Shown piece by piece: positions 26,700 to 35,777 of a stretch of 64,000 bases of DNA (the first letter of the stretch is position 1; each line of letters starts with the position of its first letter). Both the position numbers and the translations under genes were made by a program. The DNA is taken from the NCBI RefSeq assembly GCF_046545555.1, contig NZ_JBHZTH010000003.1, positions 62,001-126,000 of the forward strand. Direction: 5' to 3'. This DNA is from Winogradskyella sp046545555. GTDB taxonomy: Bacteria; Bacteroidota; Bacteroidia; Flavobacteriales; Flavobacteriaceae. Under the pieces are notes generated by a model that saw nothing but the letters and a program-made list of their open reading frames with translations, searched no databases and had not been told where the DNA came from.

Positions 26700-27683
26700 T
26701 TAATTATAAGTTGGAGTTGAAACTTCGAAATCAGATTCTTTAGCAGCCAAATAACGCTCTGCATCCAAAGCAGCCATACAACCAGTACCAGCAGCAGTAA
26801 TAGCTTGTCTATAGACATGATCAGCTGCATCTCCACTAACAAATACACCGTCAACATTGGTTTTACTTGTTCCCGGAACTGCATTTACAATATAACCCGT
26901 TTCGTCAAGTTCTAAATAATCTTTAAATATATCTGTATTGGGTTTATGACCTATGGCTACAAAAAATCCAGTTGCTGGTATATCAAATTTTTCATTAGTC
27001 TGATTGTTAAATGCTCTCACGCCTGTAACAACCTGGCCATCGCCAAGTACTTCGTCTGTTTCAGTATTAAATAAAATTTCAATATTCTCAGTATTCTTAA
27101 CACGATTAGCCATAATCTTAGATGCTCTAAACTCATCACGTCTAACTAACATAGTTACTTTTTTACAGAGCTTAGATAAATAATGTGCTTCTTCTGCTGC
27201 AGAGTCACCTGCACCAACAATAACTACCTCCTGATTTCTGTAGAAAAAACCATCACAAACCGCACACGCAGAAACACCTCCACCTAATTTTAAATATTTT
27301 TGCTCAGATGGCAATCCTAAATACTTGGCTGAAGCTCCTGTAGAAATTATTACAGTAGAAGCATGTATTTCGGTCTCACCATTGACCCATACTTTATGAA
27401 CATCTCCCGAGAAATCTACTTTAGTAATCCATCCATGACGTACATCTGTTCCAAAACGTTCCGATTGTTTTTGTAATTGTATCATCATCTCCGGACCAGT
27501 AATACCATCTGGGTAACCCGGAAAATTCTCTACATCATTAGTAGTTGTAAGTTGCCCTCCTGGTTGTTCACCTTGATATAATACTGGAGCCATATTAGCT
27601 CTAGACGCATAAATTGCAGCTGTATAGCCAGCAGGACCAGAACCAATTATTAAACATTTTATTTTTTCAATTGTATCAGACAT
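26700..27683 (-). CDS. trxB: Thioredoxin reductase
   Basis: The start is set at 27683 (MSDTIEKIKC), giving 327 aa, normal for the family. Eight more upstream codons are open but add nothing family-like. FAD-binding GSGPAG is at 14-19, the redox-active CAVC at 140-143, the NADPH-binding GAGDSA near 158-163, and the C-terminal FAD motif in VDGVFVSGDAADHVYRQAIT. It reduces thioredoxin with NADPH in the cytoplasm. It is alone on its strand, with a -7-like TACTTTTG box 22 bp upstream of the start. Confidence 0.96.
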   Translation of the reverse strand: MSDTIEKIKCLIIGSGPAGYTAAIYASRANMAPVLYQGEQPGGQLTTTNDVENFPGYPDGITGPEMMIQLQKQSERFGTDVRHGWITKVDFSGDVHKVWVNGETEIHASTVIISTGASAKYLGLPSEQKYLKLGGGVSACAVCDGFFYRNQEVVIVGAGDSAAEEAHYLSKLCKKVTMLVRRDEFRASKIMANRVKNTENIEILFNTETDEVLGDGQVVTGVRAFNNQTNEKFDIPATGFFVAIGHKPNTDIFKDYLELDETGYIVNAVPGTSKTNVDGVFVSGDAADHVYRQAITAAGTGCMAALDAERYLAAKESDFEVSTPTYN

Positions 27684-27704
27684 ATCTTGTATTTTATTAC
27701 ATAA

Positions 27705-27712
27705 CAAAAGTA
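27705..27712 (-). promoter_or_regulatory. Bacteroidota-type -7 box (TACTTTTG) for trxB
   Basis: Read on the minus strand, 27712 to 27705 is TACTTTTG, fitting TAnnTTTG. It is placed 21 nt before the trxB ATG. No good -33 TTTG is found at the normal distance. Confidence 0.4.
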
Positions 27713-27841
27713 GGATTTTTGGCTAAATCCTTACATAGAAGTTATTAACACTACTTATAGGGCTATAAAAAGATTCAATCTTTTCTTTATTCCGATTTAA
27801 TTTCTTAATTTATAAGGGTTTAATAGTAAAATCTAACCATT

Positions 27842-28324
27842 ATGAAATCTAAAATTTTAATTTTTATTGCGACTTTCTTGTTAGTATTCACATGTAAAAA
27901 TTCAACCGATAATGCAATAACGTCTATTGAAGAAGATACAGCCAAACAAAAAGAAAATAAAGCCTCACTAAAAGGCACTTGGGAATTAATAGGCTTTTAT
28001 AATTACAAAGATAATGTAGTAGTGGATTCTTTTAAAATGAACCCTGAATTTAGACAACTAAAAATGTATACAGACACTAAAGTAATGTGGTGTAAACATA
28101 GGCCAGCAGACTCTTCAGAATGGTTTGGTTATGGTACTTATAAATTTAATGAAGGTAGCTTAACAGAAACATTAGATTTTGGATCAACTGAAATGGATTT
28201 AGTTATAGCTGAGAATAAAGAATTCACATTTGAACTAACACTTCAACCAAATCGTTTTCAACAGATAGAGCTAGATGAGGATGGTAATCGTATTTATTCT
28301 GAAAATTATAAAAGAGTTGAATAA
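27842..28324 (+). CDS. Lipocalin-like lipoprotein
   Basis: A 160-aa protein with a lipobox at LVFTC (Cys18) and a short linker. A beta domain starts with KGTWELIGFYNYKDN, the usual opening of small lipocalin-like proteins of Bacteroidota, followed by EWFGYGTYKFNEGSL. The ligand is unknown. It stands alone, converging on the glycosyltransferase gene 18 bp away with no clear terminator between them. Confidence 0.75.
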   Translation: MKSKILIFIATFLLVFTCKNSTDNAITSIEEDTAKQKENKASLKGTWELIGFYNYKDNVVVDSFKMNPEFRQLKMYTDTKVMWCKHRPADSSEWFGYGTYKFNEGSLTETLDFGSTEMDLVIAENKEFTFELTLQPNRFQQIELDEDGNRIYSENYKRVE

Positions 28325-28342
28325 AATTTCAATCTAAGAGAT

Positions 28343-29131
28343 TTAATTATAAAAACTGAATTCTTTACGAATTTTTTTAGTAGTTCTTCGGATGCTATAA
28401 TTGAAAAGTTTCATTAAAATTCTTTTAATACCTTCAGAAGACATCCATCCTTTATGATTATTAAATTTCTTGATGTTTGATATTGACATTAGGTGATTTT
28501 CGCCATTTGCCATGCTATAGATTCCACCGTAAAAGGGTAATTCTGACAATACTATATTTTTGTTCAATACTTTTAAACGATGATCAAAATATAAAATTGG
28601 GTCTACTTCAAAAAAGTATTTTAATATCTCTGGTTTTACAATTATTGAGCTACCACATAGGTAACTAAACTTAATGGTAGAAAACAAGAAAGGCTTTCCG
28701 TCTAAATGTATGTAACCCTTTTTTATATACCAACCTGGTTGGTCAACAGTATTTGAATTAATATACTCAGCAATGCGATTACTTATAAAATCATCAGAAT
28801 CTACGGTCATTACATAATCCGTATTAAAATTATCGTTAGCATAAGCACTACCTAATTTCAATTTTTTTCCTTTATCAATTTCTCTTCGTTTATTGATACT
28901 TGCGGCGCTTTCTGTTTTTCTTTTTATAGGTGGTTCAAATTCAACTTGAATATATTCAACATTACTATGTACAAAATCAATTTTTGGTATTTCGTGACAG
29001 ACTGCTATAACCTTAAAGTCTTTGTCTGTTTGATTACAAATAGACTTTAATGTGCCTTCAAACAACTTGCAGAATTTTGGCCAGTTGTTTGTTACTCGTT
29101 CACTTTTAATCGGTACAATAAATGTTATCAT
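28343..29131 (-). CDS. Glycosyltransferase, GT-A fold (family 2-like)
   Basis: Started at 29131 (MITFIVPIKSERVTNNWPKF), giving 262 aa. The longer frame to 29188 adds a hydrophobic stretch not seen in the family. A GT-A nucleotide-sugar fold is indicated by TFIVPIKS, SICNQTDKDFKVIAVCHE and the metal-binding DSDD (111-114, in YVMTVDSDDFISNRI). The C-terminus is basic (RRTTKKIRKEF). It may add a sugar to a surface polysaccharide. No other polysaccharide genes are near, so the acceptor is unknown. Confidence 0.75.
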   Translation of the reverse strand: MITFIVPIKSERVTNNWPKFCKLFEGTLKSICNQTDKDFKVIAVCHEIPKIDFVHSNVEYIQVEFEPPIKRKTESAASINKRREIDKGKKLKLGSAYANDNFNTDYVMTVDSDDFISNRIAEYINSNTVDQPGWYIKKGYIHLDGKPFLFSTIKFSYLCGSSIIVKPEILKYFFEVDPILYFDHRLKVLNKNIVLSELPFYGGIYSMANGENHLMSISNIKKFNNHKGWMSSEGIKRILMKLFNYSIRRTTKKIRKEFSFYN

Positions 29132-29310
29132 TAAATAAAAGTAATTACCTACAGTGCAAAGTATTAAAATAATAACGGATATGGACAAAAACTCGTTAAA
29201 TCCTTAATTTCCAAAGACAATCGCTAACCTTTTTAGAATTAATAGGGTATAAATAGTAATTTTTGAGCTATCACTTGGAAAATGAAGAACTTTTCAAAAT
29301 ACTTACAACA

Positions 29311-29341
29311 AAAAAAAGCACAGTGAATACTGAGCTTTTTT
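29311..29341 (-). terminator. Terminator downstream of tRNA-Pro
   Basis: Arms AAAAAAGC-A-CAGT and ACTG-A-GCTTTTTT with a GAAT loop and one A-A mismatch, ending about 9 bp from the tRNA 3' end. The minus strand shows a T-run after the stem. Confidence 0.7.
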
Positions 29342-29349
29342 AATTAAAG

Positions 29350-29424
29350 TCGGGGTGGCAGGATTCGAACCTGCGGCCTCCACGTCCCAAACGTGGCGCG
29401 ATAACCGGGCTACGCTACACCCCG
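29350..29424 (-). tRNA. tRNA-Pro (anticodon UGG)
   Basis: A complete cloverleaf on the minus strand: acceptor CGGGGTG/CACCCCG with discriminator A, anticodon stem CCACG/CGTGG with loop TTTGGGA (anticodon TGG), and T-arm GCAGG-TTCGAAT-CCTGC. CCA is not encoded. Confidence 0.97.
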
Positions 29425-29527
29425 AAATAATAGATTCTTATTTTCGGTGTGCAAATATATAGTTTTTCTTCTTTATCCAATAACAATTTTCTAAATTTAG
29501 ACTCTCATAATTTAATACCTTTAAAAC

Positions 29528-30628
29528 ATGAAATTGAGATTTCCAGTTATAGTATTAATTTTTACTAGCCTCTTAACTTGTGCACAAGATAAAAACCCTG
29601 TAAACACAGAAAATAGCCATGAAGTTATAGTGCCTGATCTCAGCATTCCATGGGCTTTTACATTTCTTCCGGATGGATCTATATTAATTAATGAAAAATC
29701 TGGCGAGCTTATACACTTTAAGGAAGGTAATAAAACAAATGTTTCCGGACTACCAGAAATTTATCTTAGAGGTCAAGGTGGATTAATGGATATTATTCTG
29801 CATCCAGATTATAAAAATAATGGATGGATTTATTTCTCGTACGCCTCTGAAAAAGGAGATGGCCAAGGTGGTAATACCACAATTGCGAGAGCAAAATTAA
29901 AAAATAATACAATAACCAACTTTAATGTACTTTACAAAGCTGAACCTAACTCTAAAAAAGGACAGCACTTTGGGTCTCGTTTAGCATTTGATAATGATGG
30001 CTATCTTTATTTTAGTGTTGGTGATCGAGGAAACAGAGACGTAAATCCTCAAGATATCACTAGAGACTGCGGTAAAATCTATAGAATTAATGATGATGGG
30101 AGTATTCCTAAGGACAATCCTTTTATTAAAAATGCTAAAGCAAAAAAAGCCATTTATTCATTTGGGCATAGAAATCCTCAAGGAATGACATTACAACCAG
30201 GCACTGGTGATATTTGGACACATGAACATGGTCCAAAAGGAGGTGATGAAATTAACATTATACAGCCTGGTAAAAATTATGGGTGGCCAATAATCAGTTA
30301 TGGTGTAAACTATAGTGGTACTAAATTCACCGATATAACAAAAAAAGACGGAATGGAACAGCCAATTCATTATTGGGTTCCTTCGATAGCACCGAGTGGC
30401 ATGTCTTTTATTGACAGTGATAAATATGGGGATTGGAACGGAAATCTTTTAGTTGGCTCACTTAAATTTCAATATTTAGACATGTGTACCATAAAAAATA
30501 ATAAAGTTATAAAAGAAGAGCGTTTACTCGATGGATTAGGAAGAGTAAGATGCATAGAACAAGGACCCGATGGTTATATTTACGTCGGAATTGAAAATTT
30601 AGGAATAATTAAATTAATTAAAAAATGA
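29528..30628 (+). CDS. PQQ-dependent aldose sugar dehydrogenase (soluble, YliI/GSDH type) lipoprotein
   Basis: A 366-aa protein with a lipobox at SLLTC (Cys18). A six-bladed beta-propeller of the glucose/sorbosone dehydrogenase family follows: IPWAFTFLPDGSILINEKSG, RGQGGLMDIILHPDY, FGSRLAFDNDGYLYFSVGDR, FGHRNPQGMTLQPGTGDIW and HEHGPKGGDEINII. The conserved His, Arg and Asp near these motifs bind PQQ and Ca2+. It should oxidise aldoses to lactones in the periplasm. The cytochrome gene starts within its last codons (4-nt overlap), a natural electron acceptor. No pqq biosynthesis genes are in view. Confidence 0.9.
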   Translation: MKLRFPVIVLIFTSLLTCAQDKNPVNTENSHEVIVPDLSIPWAFTFLPDGSILINEKSGELIHFKEGNKTNVSGLPEIYLRGQGGLMDIILHPDYKNNGWIYFSYASEKGDGQGGNTTIARAKLKNNTITNFNVLYKAEPNSKKGQHFGSRLAFDNDGYLYFSVGDRGNRDVNPQDITRDCGKIYRINDDGSIPKDNPFIKNAKAKKAIYSFGHRNPQGMTLQPGTGDIWTHEHGPKGGDEINIIQPGKNYGWPIISYGVNYSGTKFTDITKKDGMEQPIHYWVPSIAPSGMSFIDSDKYGDWNGNLLVGSLKFQYLDMCTIKNNKVIKEERLLDGLGRVRCIEQGPDGYIYVGIENLGIIKLIKK

Positions 30629-31083
30629 AAAAAATAGTAAAGCTTGTGGTATTGTTATTAATTGTTGTCTCATGTAACTCAAATGAGAAAGAAGATAAAA
30701 CGAATAAAGTTAAGTACCCAAAAAAGACATCTATTAAGCAAGTTTCACCAGAATTAAAGGCGAGTATCATAGAAGGCAAACTTGTTTACGAAAATTTATG
30801 CATCACCTGCCACATGGCTGATGGAAAGGGCGTAACTAAGGCATTTCCACCATTAGCAAATTCAGATTACTTAAAGAAAAAACAAACAGCTAGTATTAAG
30901 GCTGTAAAAAACGGAATGTCTGGTGAAATTACAGTAAACGGAATAACGTATAATAGTGTAATGGCCCCTTTAGGCCTTTCGGACGAGGAAGTAGCTGATG
31001 TAGTTAATTATATCAATAACAGTTGGGGAAATAATTATGGCAAGATGTTAACGGCAGAACAGGTAGGAAAAATTGCTAAATAA
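30625..31083 (+). CDS. Class I cytochrome c lipoprotein
   Basis: A 152-aa protein with a lipobox at VVSC (Cys17) and a haem-binding CITCH at residues 59-63 (LVYENLCITCHMADGKG). The distal Met is probably in YNSVMAPLGLSDEEVADVVN, which also shows the typical C-terminal helix. The overlap ATGA with the sugar dehydrogenase gene suggests that it carries electrons from that enzyme to the respiratory chain. Membrane-anchored on the periplasmic side. Confidence 0.92.
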   Translation: MKKIVKLVVLLLIVVSCNSNEKEDKTNKVKYPKKTSIKQVSPELKASIIEGKLVYENLCITCHMADGKGVTKAFPPLANSDYLKKKQTASIKAVKNGMSGEITVNGITYNSVMAPLGLSDEEVADVVNYINNSWGNNYGKMLTAEQVGKIAK

Positions 31084-31126
31084 TAATACCTAATTTTGAA
31101 AACTAAATCAATCAAAAAAAATTATA

Positions 31127-31732
31127 ATGTTAATAATAGGGATTGCAGGCGGAACAGGATGTGGCAAAACTACAGTTGTAAATACAATTCTTAATGAATT
31201 ACCAGAAGGAGAAGTTGGTGTAATCTCACAAGATTCTTACTACAAGGATACGTCTCACTTGAGTTATGATGAGCGTGTGAAAATTAATTTTGACCATCCA
31301 CGTTCTATCGATTTTGAACTTTTAGAAGCACATTTAAAAGAATTAAAGAAAGGAAATACAATAAACCAACCTGTATATTCTTTCGTAAAACATAACCGCA
31401 CAGGTGACACTATTTCTACAAAGCCCAGAAAAGTTATGATCGTAGAAGGTATCTTAATTCTTACTAATCCAGAAATAAGAGAATTATTTGATATTAAAAT
31501 ATTTGTTCATGCAGATTCAGACGAACGCTTAATTCGTCGTTTAAAAAGAGATATAACCGAACGTGGTCGAGATATTGATGAAGTTTTAACTAGGTATCAA
31601 ACAACACTAAAACCAATGCATCAGCAATTTATTGAACCTATGAAAGAATATGCTGATATTATTATTCCTAATAATAAATACAACACTGTTGCGGTAGATA
31701 TCGTTAAAACAATAATTAACGAACGTTTATAA
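31127..31732 (+). CDS. udk: Uridine kinase
   Basis: A 201-aa P-loop kinase: GGTGCGKT at 8-15, the nucleoside-binding DSYYKDTSHLSYDERVKINF and DHPRSIDFELL, YSFVKHNRT, and VEGILILTNPEIRELFDIKI. It phosphorylates uridine and cytidine (pyrimidine salvage). Its stop overlaps the next start by one base (TAATG), a coupling also seen at several other gene pairs here. Confidence 0.95.
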   Translation: MLIIGIAGGTGCGKTTVVNTILNELPEGEVGVISQDSYYKDTSHLSYDERVKINFDHPRSIDFELLEAHLKELKKGNTINQPVYSFVKHNRTGDTISTKPRKVMIVEGILILTNPEIRELFDIKIFVHADSDERLIRRLKRDITERGRDIDEVLTRYQTTLKPMHQQFIEPMKEYADIIIPNNKYNTVAVDIVKTIINERL

Positions 31733-32049
31733 TGGGAATTTTTGATAACAAATACTTAAAGCCTTTTAAAAGTATCTATCTACTTGTATTAATTGTTTTT
31801 GTGGTATGGATGCTATTCTTTGATGCTCATTCTTGGCTATTTCACCGAGAACTAAATGATGATAAACGAGAATTAGAATATCAAAAAGAACATTACAAAA
31901 ATGAAATGACCAAAGACGCAAAGGCTATTAAAGCCCTAAGCACTGAAGAAGGAATTGAGCGGACTGCAAGAGAAACATATAATATGAAAAGGCCTAACGA
32001 AGATATTTTTATTATAGAATACGAGGATAGTATAGCCAAAAACCAATAA
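31732..32049 (+). CDS. Septum formation initiator (FtsB/DivIC-like) protein
   Basis: A 105-aa protein: a short cytoplasmic N-terminus, one helix at about 17-33 (YLLVLIVFVVWMLFF), a coiled coil at about 45-75 (ELNDDKRELEYQKEHYKNEM), then the family motif EEGIERTARETYNMKRPNED. It joins the division complex with FtsL- and FtsQ-type proteins. It sits between udk and the mutase genes. Confidence 0.9.
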   Translation: MGIFDNKYLKPFKSIYLLVLIVFVVWMLFFDAHSWLFHRELNDDKRELEYQKEHYKNEMTKDAKAIKALSTEEGIERTARETYNMKRPNEDIFIIEYEDSIAKNQ

Positions 32050-32050
32050 G

Positions 32051-33433
32051 ATGAGTAAATCTTTATTTAATGAGTTTGAAGACACATCTTCAAAGGCCTG
32101 GAAACAAAAGATTCAATTTGATCTTAAAGGTGCTGATTATAATGACACATTAATATGGAAAAACAATGAAGGTATACATGTAAAACCTTTTTACCATGCT
32201 GATGAATTTGATAACTTACCAGAAGTTTCTTTAAGCAATGCAACTGAGTGGAAAATATGTCAATATATTAATGTAGTTAATGGTAAAGATTCTAACCTTA
32301 CAGCTATTGACGCTATTAATCGTGGTGCAGAAAGTATAATATTCAATATTAAAAAAAGTGCAGTAGCATTAGAAGATTTATTCCAAAACATAGATATCAA
32401 TTCAATACCTATTCATATTAAATCAGATTCTATTCCTAAGGCATTCTTAAATAAATTTAGCTTTTTATCTGAAAATAATACAAAACAAAATTTAACTTTT
32501 ATTCATACAGATATCATTGGTAATCTTGCTAAAACAGGAAACTGGTATAACAATATAAAAGACGACTTCGAAGAATTTAGACTTACGGTTAAAGCAACTA
32601 ATCAATTAAGTATAGATACAGAAATTTACCAAAATGCTGGTAGCACAATTACGCAACAACTCGCCTACGGAATGGCTCATGCAAACGAGTACTTAAACTA
32701 TTTAGAAGACAACCTTAATGGAGAAGCCAAGACATCTCTTCAAATAACCTTTAATGTTTCTGTCGGGTCAAATTATTTTTTCGAAATAGCGAAGTTAAGA
32801 GCACTAAGATCTCTATGGGCTTCTTTGGCTTCTGAATATAATGTGAATACAGATTGCAACATAATTGCTTCACCTAGTAAACGCAATAAAACAATTTACG
32901 ATTACAATGTAAATATGTTGCGAACAACTACAGAATGTATGAGTGCTATTATTGGAGGCGCAAATACTATCTGTAATTTACCCTATGATGCTATATATCA
33001 TAACCAAAATGAATTTGGAGATCGTATATCTAGAAATCAACTTTTAGTATTAAAACACGAAAGCTATTTCGACAGAGTTAACAACCCTGCTGATGGAGCA
33101 TATTATATTGAAAGTTTAACGCATCAACTTTCCGAAAAAGCACTAGAACTATTTAAAAACCTAGAAGCTAATGGCGGTTTTTTAAAGCAATTAAAAGAGG
33201 GTACTATTCAGAGAAAAATCAAAGAAAGTTCAGAAAAAGAACAATTAGATTTTGATACAGAAAATTTAGTACTACTTGGAACGAATAAATATCCAAATCC
33301 TGCTGATAAAATGAAGAATGACCTAGAAATAAGCCCTTTCTTAACTATAAAAAAGAGAAAAACTCTTATTGAACCAATTATAAGAAAAAGACTATCAGAA
33401 AATCTGGAAATCAATAGATTAAATAAAGAGTAA
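32051..33433 (+). CDS. mutA: Methylmalonyl-CoA mutase small subunit
   Basis: A 460-aa protein with the mutase TIM-barrel (FNEFEDTSSKAWKQKIQFDL, GAESIIFNIKKSAVA, and VGSNYFFEIAKLRALRSLWA). It ends before any cobalamin domain, so it carries no B12. It pairs with the larger catalytic subunit encoded 55 bp later. Family knowledge: the small subunit is structural and lacks the active site. Start is 1 nt after the FtsB-like stop. Confidence 0.93.
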   Translation: MSKSLFNEFEDTSSKAWKQKIQFDLKGADYNDTLIWKNNEGIHVKPFYHADEFDNLPEVSLSNATEWKICQYINVVNGKDSNLTAIDAINRGAESIIFNIKKSAVALEDLFQNIDINSIPIHIKSDSIPKAFLNKFSFLSENNTKQNLTFIHTDIIGNLAKTGNWYNNIKDDFEEFRLTVKATNQLSIDTEIYQNAGSTITQQLAYGMAHANEYLNYLEDNLNGEAKTSLQITFNVSVGSNYFFEIAKLRALRSLWASLASEYNVNTDCNIIASPSKRNKTIYDYNVNMLRTTTECMSAIIGGANTICNLPYDAIYHNQNEFGDRISRNQLLVLKHESYFDRVNNPADGAYYIESLTHQLSEKALELFKNLEANGGFLKQLKEGTIQRKIKESSEKEQLDFDTENLVLLGTNKYPNPADKMKNDLEISPFLTIKKRKTLIEPIIRKRLSENLEINRLNKE

Positions 33434-33488
33434 AAATCAGTATAGATAAAATCTATTACAACTTTTACACTTAAAAATCATATTAAAA

Positions 33489-35609
33489 ATGCCAAGAAAG
33501 AATCTTCAACATATATCAATTAATAGTCAGAAAGCTAGCACGAATACTAACCAGAAACTGTCGCTAACAGCTGAAGATATAGATGTTAAATCTACCTATT
33601 CTAAACTAGACCTTAAAGATTTAGAGCATCTAAATTTTGTTGCTGGAATTGCTCCAAACCTAAGAGGACCATATTCAACAATGTATGTTCGCAGACCTTG
33701 GACGATTAGACAATATGCTGGTTTTTCAACAGCCGAAGAAAGCAATGCCTTTTACAGGCGAAATCTTGCCGCAGGACAAAAAGGGCTGTCGGTAGCTTTT
33801 GATTTGGCAACACATAGAGGTTATGACTCGGACCACGAGCGTGTGATTGGAGATGTGGGCAAAGCAGGTGTAGCAATAGATACAGTTGAAGATATGAAGG
33901 TTCTTTTTGATCAAATTCCTTTAGATAAAATGTCAGTTTCTATGACAATGAATGGAGCCGTTTTACCAATTATGGCGTTTTACATTGTTGCAGCAGAAGA
34001 GCAAGGTGTAGAACCTGCATTACTAGCAGGAACAATTCAAAATGATATTCTAAAAGAGTTTATGGTGCGTAACACCTACATATACCCACCAACACCTTCG
34101 ATGAAAATTATTTCAGACATCTTTCAATATACAAGTGAGTATATGCCAAAATTTAACAGTATTAGCATTTCTGGATACCATATGCAAGAGGCTGGAGCTA
34201 CTTGCGATATTGAACTAGCTTACACACTTGCCGATGGACTAGAATACATAAGAAAAGGTCTAGATGCAGGTATGGATATTGACACTTTCGCTCCTCGCCT
34301 ATCCTTCTTTTGGGCTATTGGCATGAATCACTTTATGGAAATTGCTAAAATGCGAGCAGCACGAATGCTTTGGGCTAAAATAGTTAAACAATTTAACCCA
34401 AAGAATCAAAAATCTTTAGCTTTAAGAACCCATTGCCAAACCTCTGGCTGGAGTCTAACAGAGCAAGATCCTTTTAACAATGTTGCTAGGACTTGTATAG
34501 AAGCATCTGCCGCTGCTTTTGGAGGTACACAAAGTTTACATACTAATGCATTAGATGAAGCCATAGCACTACCTACAGATTTCTCCGCCCGAATCGCAAG
34601 AAACACTCAAATATATTTACAGCAAGAAACACATATCACAAAAACAGTAGATCCATGGGCTGGTAGTTATTATGTTGAAAAACTAACACATGATATTGCT
34701 CATAAAGCTTGGCAATTAATTGAAGAAGTTGAAGAATTAGGAGGTATGACTAAGGCTATTGAAGCTGGTATCCCAAAACTTAGAATAGAAGAAGCTGCTG
34801 CCAGAAAACAAGCAAGAATTGACTCCGGCCAAGATGTTATTGTTGGTGTAAATAAATATCAACTAGACGAGGAAGATCCACTCCATATTTTAGAAGTCGA
34901 TAATCAAACAGTTAGAACGCAACAAATAGAACGCTTAAATCAAATCAAATCATCGCGAAACTCTAAAGAAGTTAAAACAGCATTATTAAAATTAACATTA
35001 GTTGCCAAGACTGGTGAAGGAAATTTATTAGCTTTAGCCATAGATGCCGCACGCAAACGTGCCACTTTAGGAGAAATAAGCGATGCTCTAGAAGTTGAGT
35101 TTGGACGATATAAGGCACAAATTAAATCATTTAGTGGAGTGTACAGCAAAGAGATAAAGAATGACAAAAGTTTTCAAAAAGCTAGAGAATTAGCAGATGA
35201 GTTTGCTGAGCAAGATGGACGTAGACCACGTATTATGATTGCTAAAATGGGACAAGACGGACATGACAGAGGTGCAAAAGTGGTAGCAACGGGTTATGCA
35301 GATGTTGGTTTCGATGTAGATATTGGCCCACTTTTTCAAACACCTAAAGAAGCCGCTAAACAAGCGGTAGAAAATGATGTCCATATTTTGGGTGTATCCT
35401 CTCTTGCTGCCGGACATAAAACCTTGGTACCACAAGTTATTGAAGAATTAAAAACCTATGGTAGAGACGATATTATGGTAATTGTTGGAGGTGTTATACC
35501 AAAACAAGATTATCAATATTTGTTCGATTCTGGTGCTGTAGCCGTTTTTGGACCTGGCACAAAAATTAGTGAAGCTGCAATTCAGATTTTAGAAATTTTA
35601 ATTGATTAG
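33489..35609 (+). CDS. mutB: Methylmalonyl-CoA mutase large subunit
   Basis: A 706-aa catalytic subunit. The N-terminal substrate barrel has YSTMYVRRPWTIRQYAGFST, then FDLATHRGYDSDHERV. The C-terminal B12 domain (about 570-706) has the cobalt-ligand motif DxHxxG as KMGQDGHDRGAKVVATGYA and GVSSLAAGHKTLVPQ. It interconverts methylmalonyl-CoA and succinyl-CoA, allowing propionate, odd-chain and branched-chain carbon to enter the TCA cycle, or the reverse. An adenosylcobalamin supply is required. No MeaB or epimerase gene is in the window. Confidence 0.96.
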   Translation: MPRKNLQHISINSQKASTNTNQKLSLTAEDIDVKSTYSKLDLKDLEHLNFVAGIAPNLRGPYSTMYVRRPWTIRQYAGFSTAEESNAFYRRNLAAGQKGLSVAFDLATHRGYDSDHERVIGDVGKAGVAIDTVEDMKVLFDQIPLDKMSVSMTMNGAVLPIMAFYIVAAEEQGVEPALLAGTIQNDILKEFMVRNTYIYPPTPSMKIISDIFQYTSEYMPKFNSISISGYHMQEAGATCDIELAYTLADGLEYIRKGLDAGMDIDTFAPRLSFFWAIGMNHFMEIAKMRAARMLWAKIVKQFNPKNQKSLALRTHCQTSGWSLTEQDPFNNVARTCIEASAAAFGGTQSLHTNALDEAIALPTDFSARIARNTQIYLQQETHITKTVDPWAGSYYVEKLTHDIAHKAWQLIEEVEELGGMTKAIEAGIPKLRIEEAAARKQARIDSGQDVIVGVNKYQLDEEDPLHILEVDNQTVRTQQIERLNQIKSSRNSKEVKTALLKLTLVAKTGEGNLLALAIDAARKRATLGEISDALEVEFGRYKAQIKSFSGVYSKEIKNDKSFQKARELADEFAEQDGRRPRIMIAKMGQDGHDRGAKVVATGYADVGFDVDIGPLFQTPKEAAKQAVENDVHILGVSSLAAGHKTLVPQVIEELKTYGRDDIMVIVGGVIPKQDYQYLFDSGAVAVFGPGTKISEAAIQILEILID

Positions 35610-35671
35610 TAAACTAGACAATAACGTTAGCATAAGTCTCTCAACACGCATCTCAAATAACAGTAGTTTTG

Positions 35672-35707
35672 AACTAAAATTTTAGTTAAAATAATGTTAT
35701 ACATTAT
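35672..35707. promoter_or_regulatory. Two adjacent palindromes between mutB and the M16 gene
   Basis: AACTAAAATTTTAGTT (35672-35687) is a perfect 16-bp palindrome. Just after it, ATAATGT/ACATTAT (35691-35707) is a 7-bp inverted repeat with a 3-nt loop. They may be a terminator for mutB or an operator for the following gene, 70 bp on. Confidence 0.4.
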
Positions 35708-35777
35708 TATCAGTAACTTAGATTGTATAAATTAGAGGAATTTTCTTATAAATTCTATTAATTAAAACCATCAATCA

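Noticed and set aside
28343..29131. A polysaccharide locus
   Set aside because: Only one glycosyltransferase is present; neighbours are a lipoprotein and a tRNA, with no export or polymerase genes.
29350..29424. The tRNA as integration site of a phage or island
   Set aside because: No integrase gene or repeated tRNA end is found in the flanks; the genes beside it are ordinary.
34406..34606. Minus-strand open frame inside mutB
   Set aside because: Entirely inside a highly conserved coding gene with no family resemblance.
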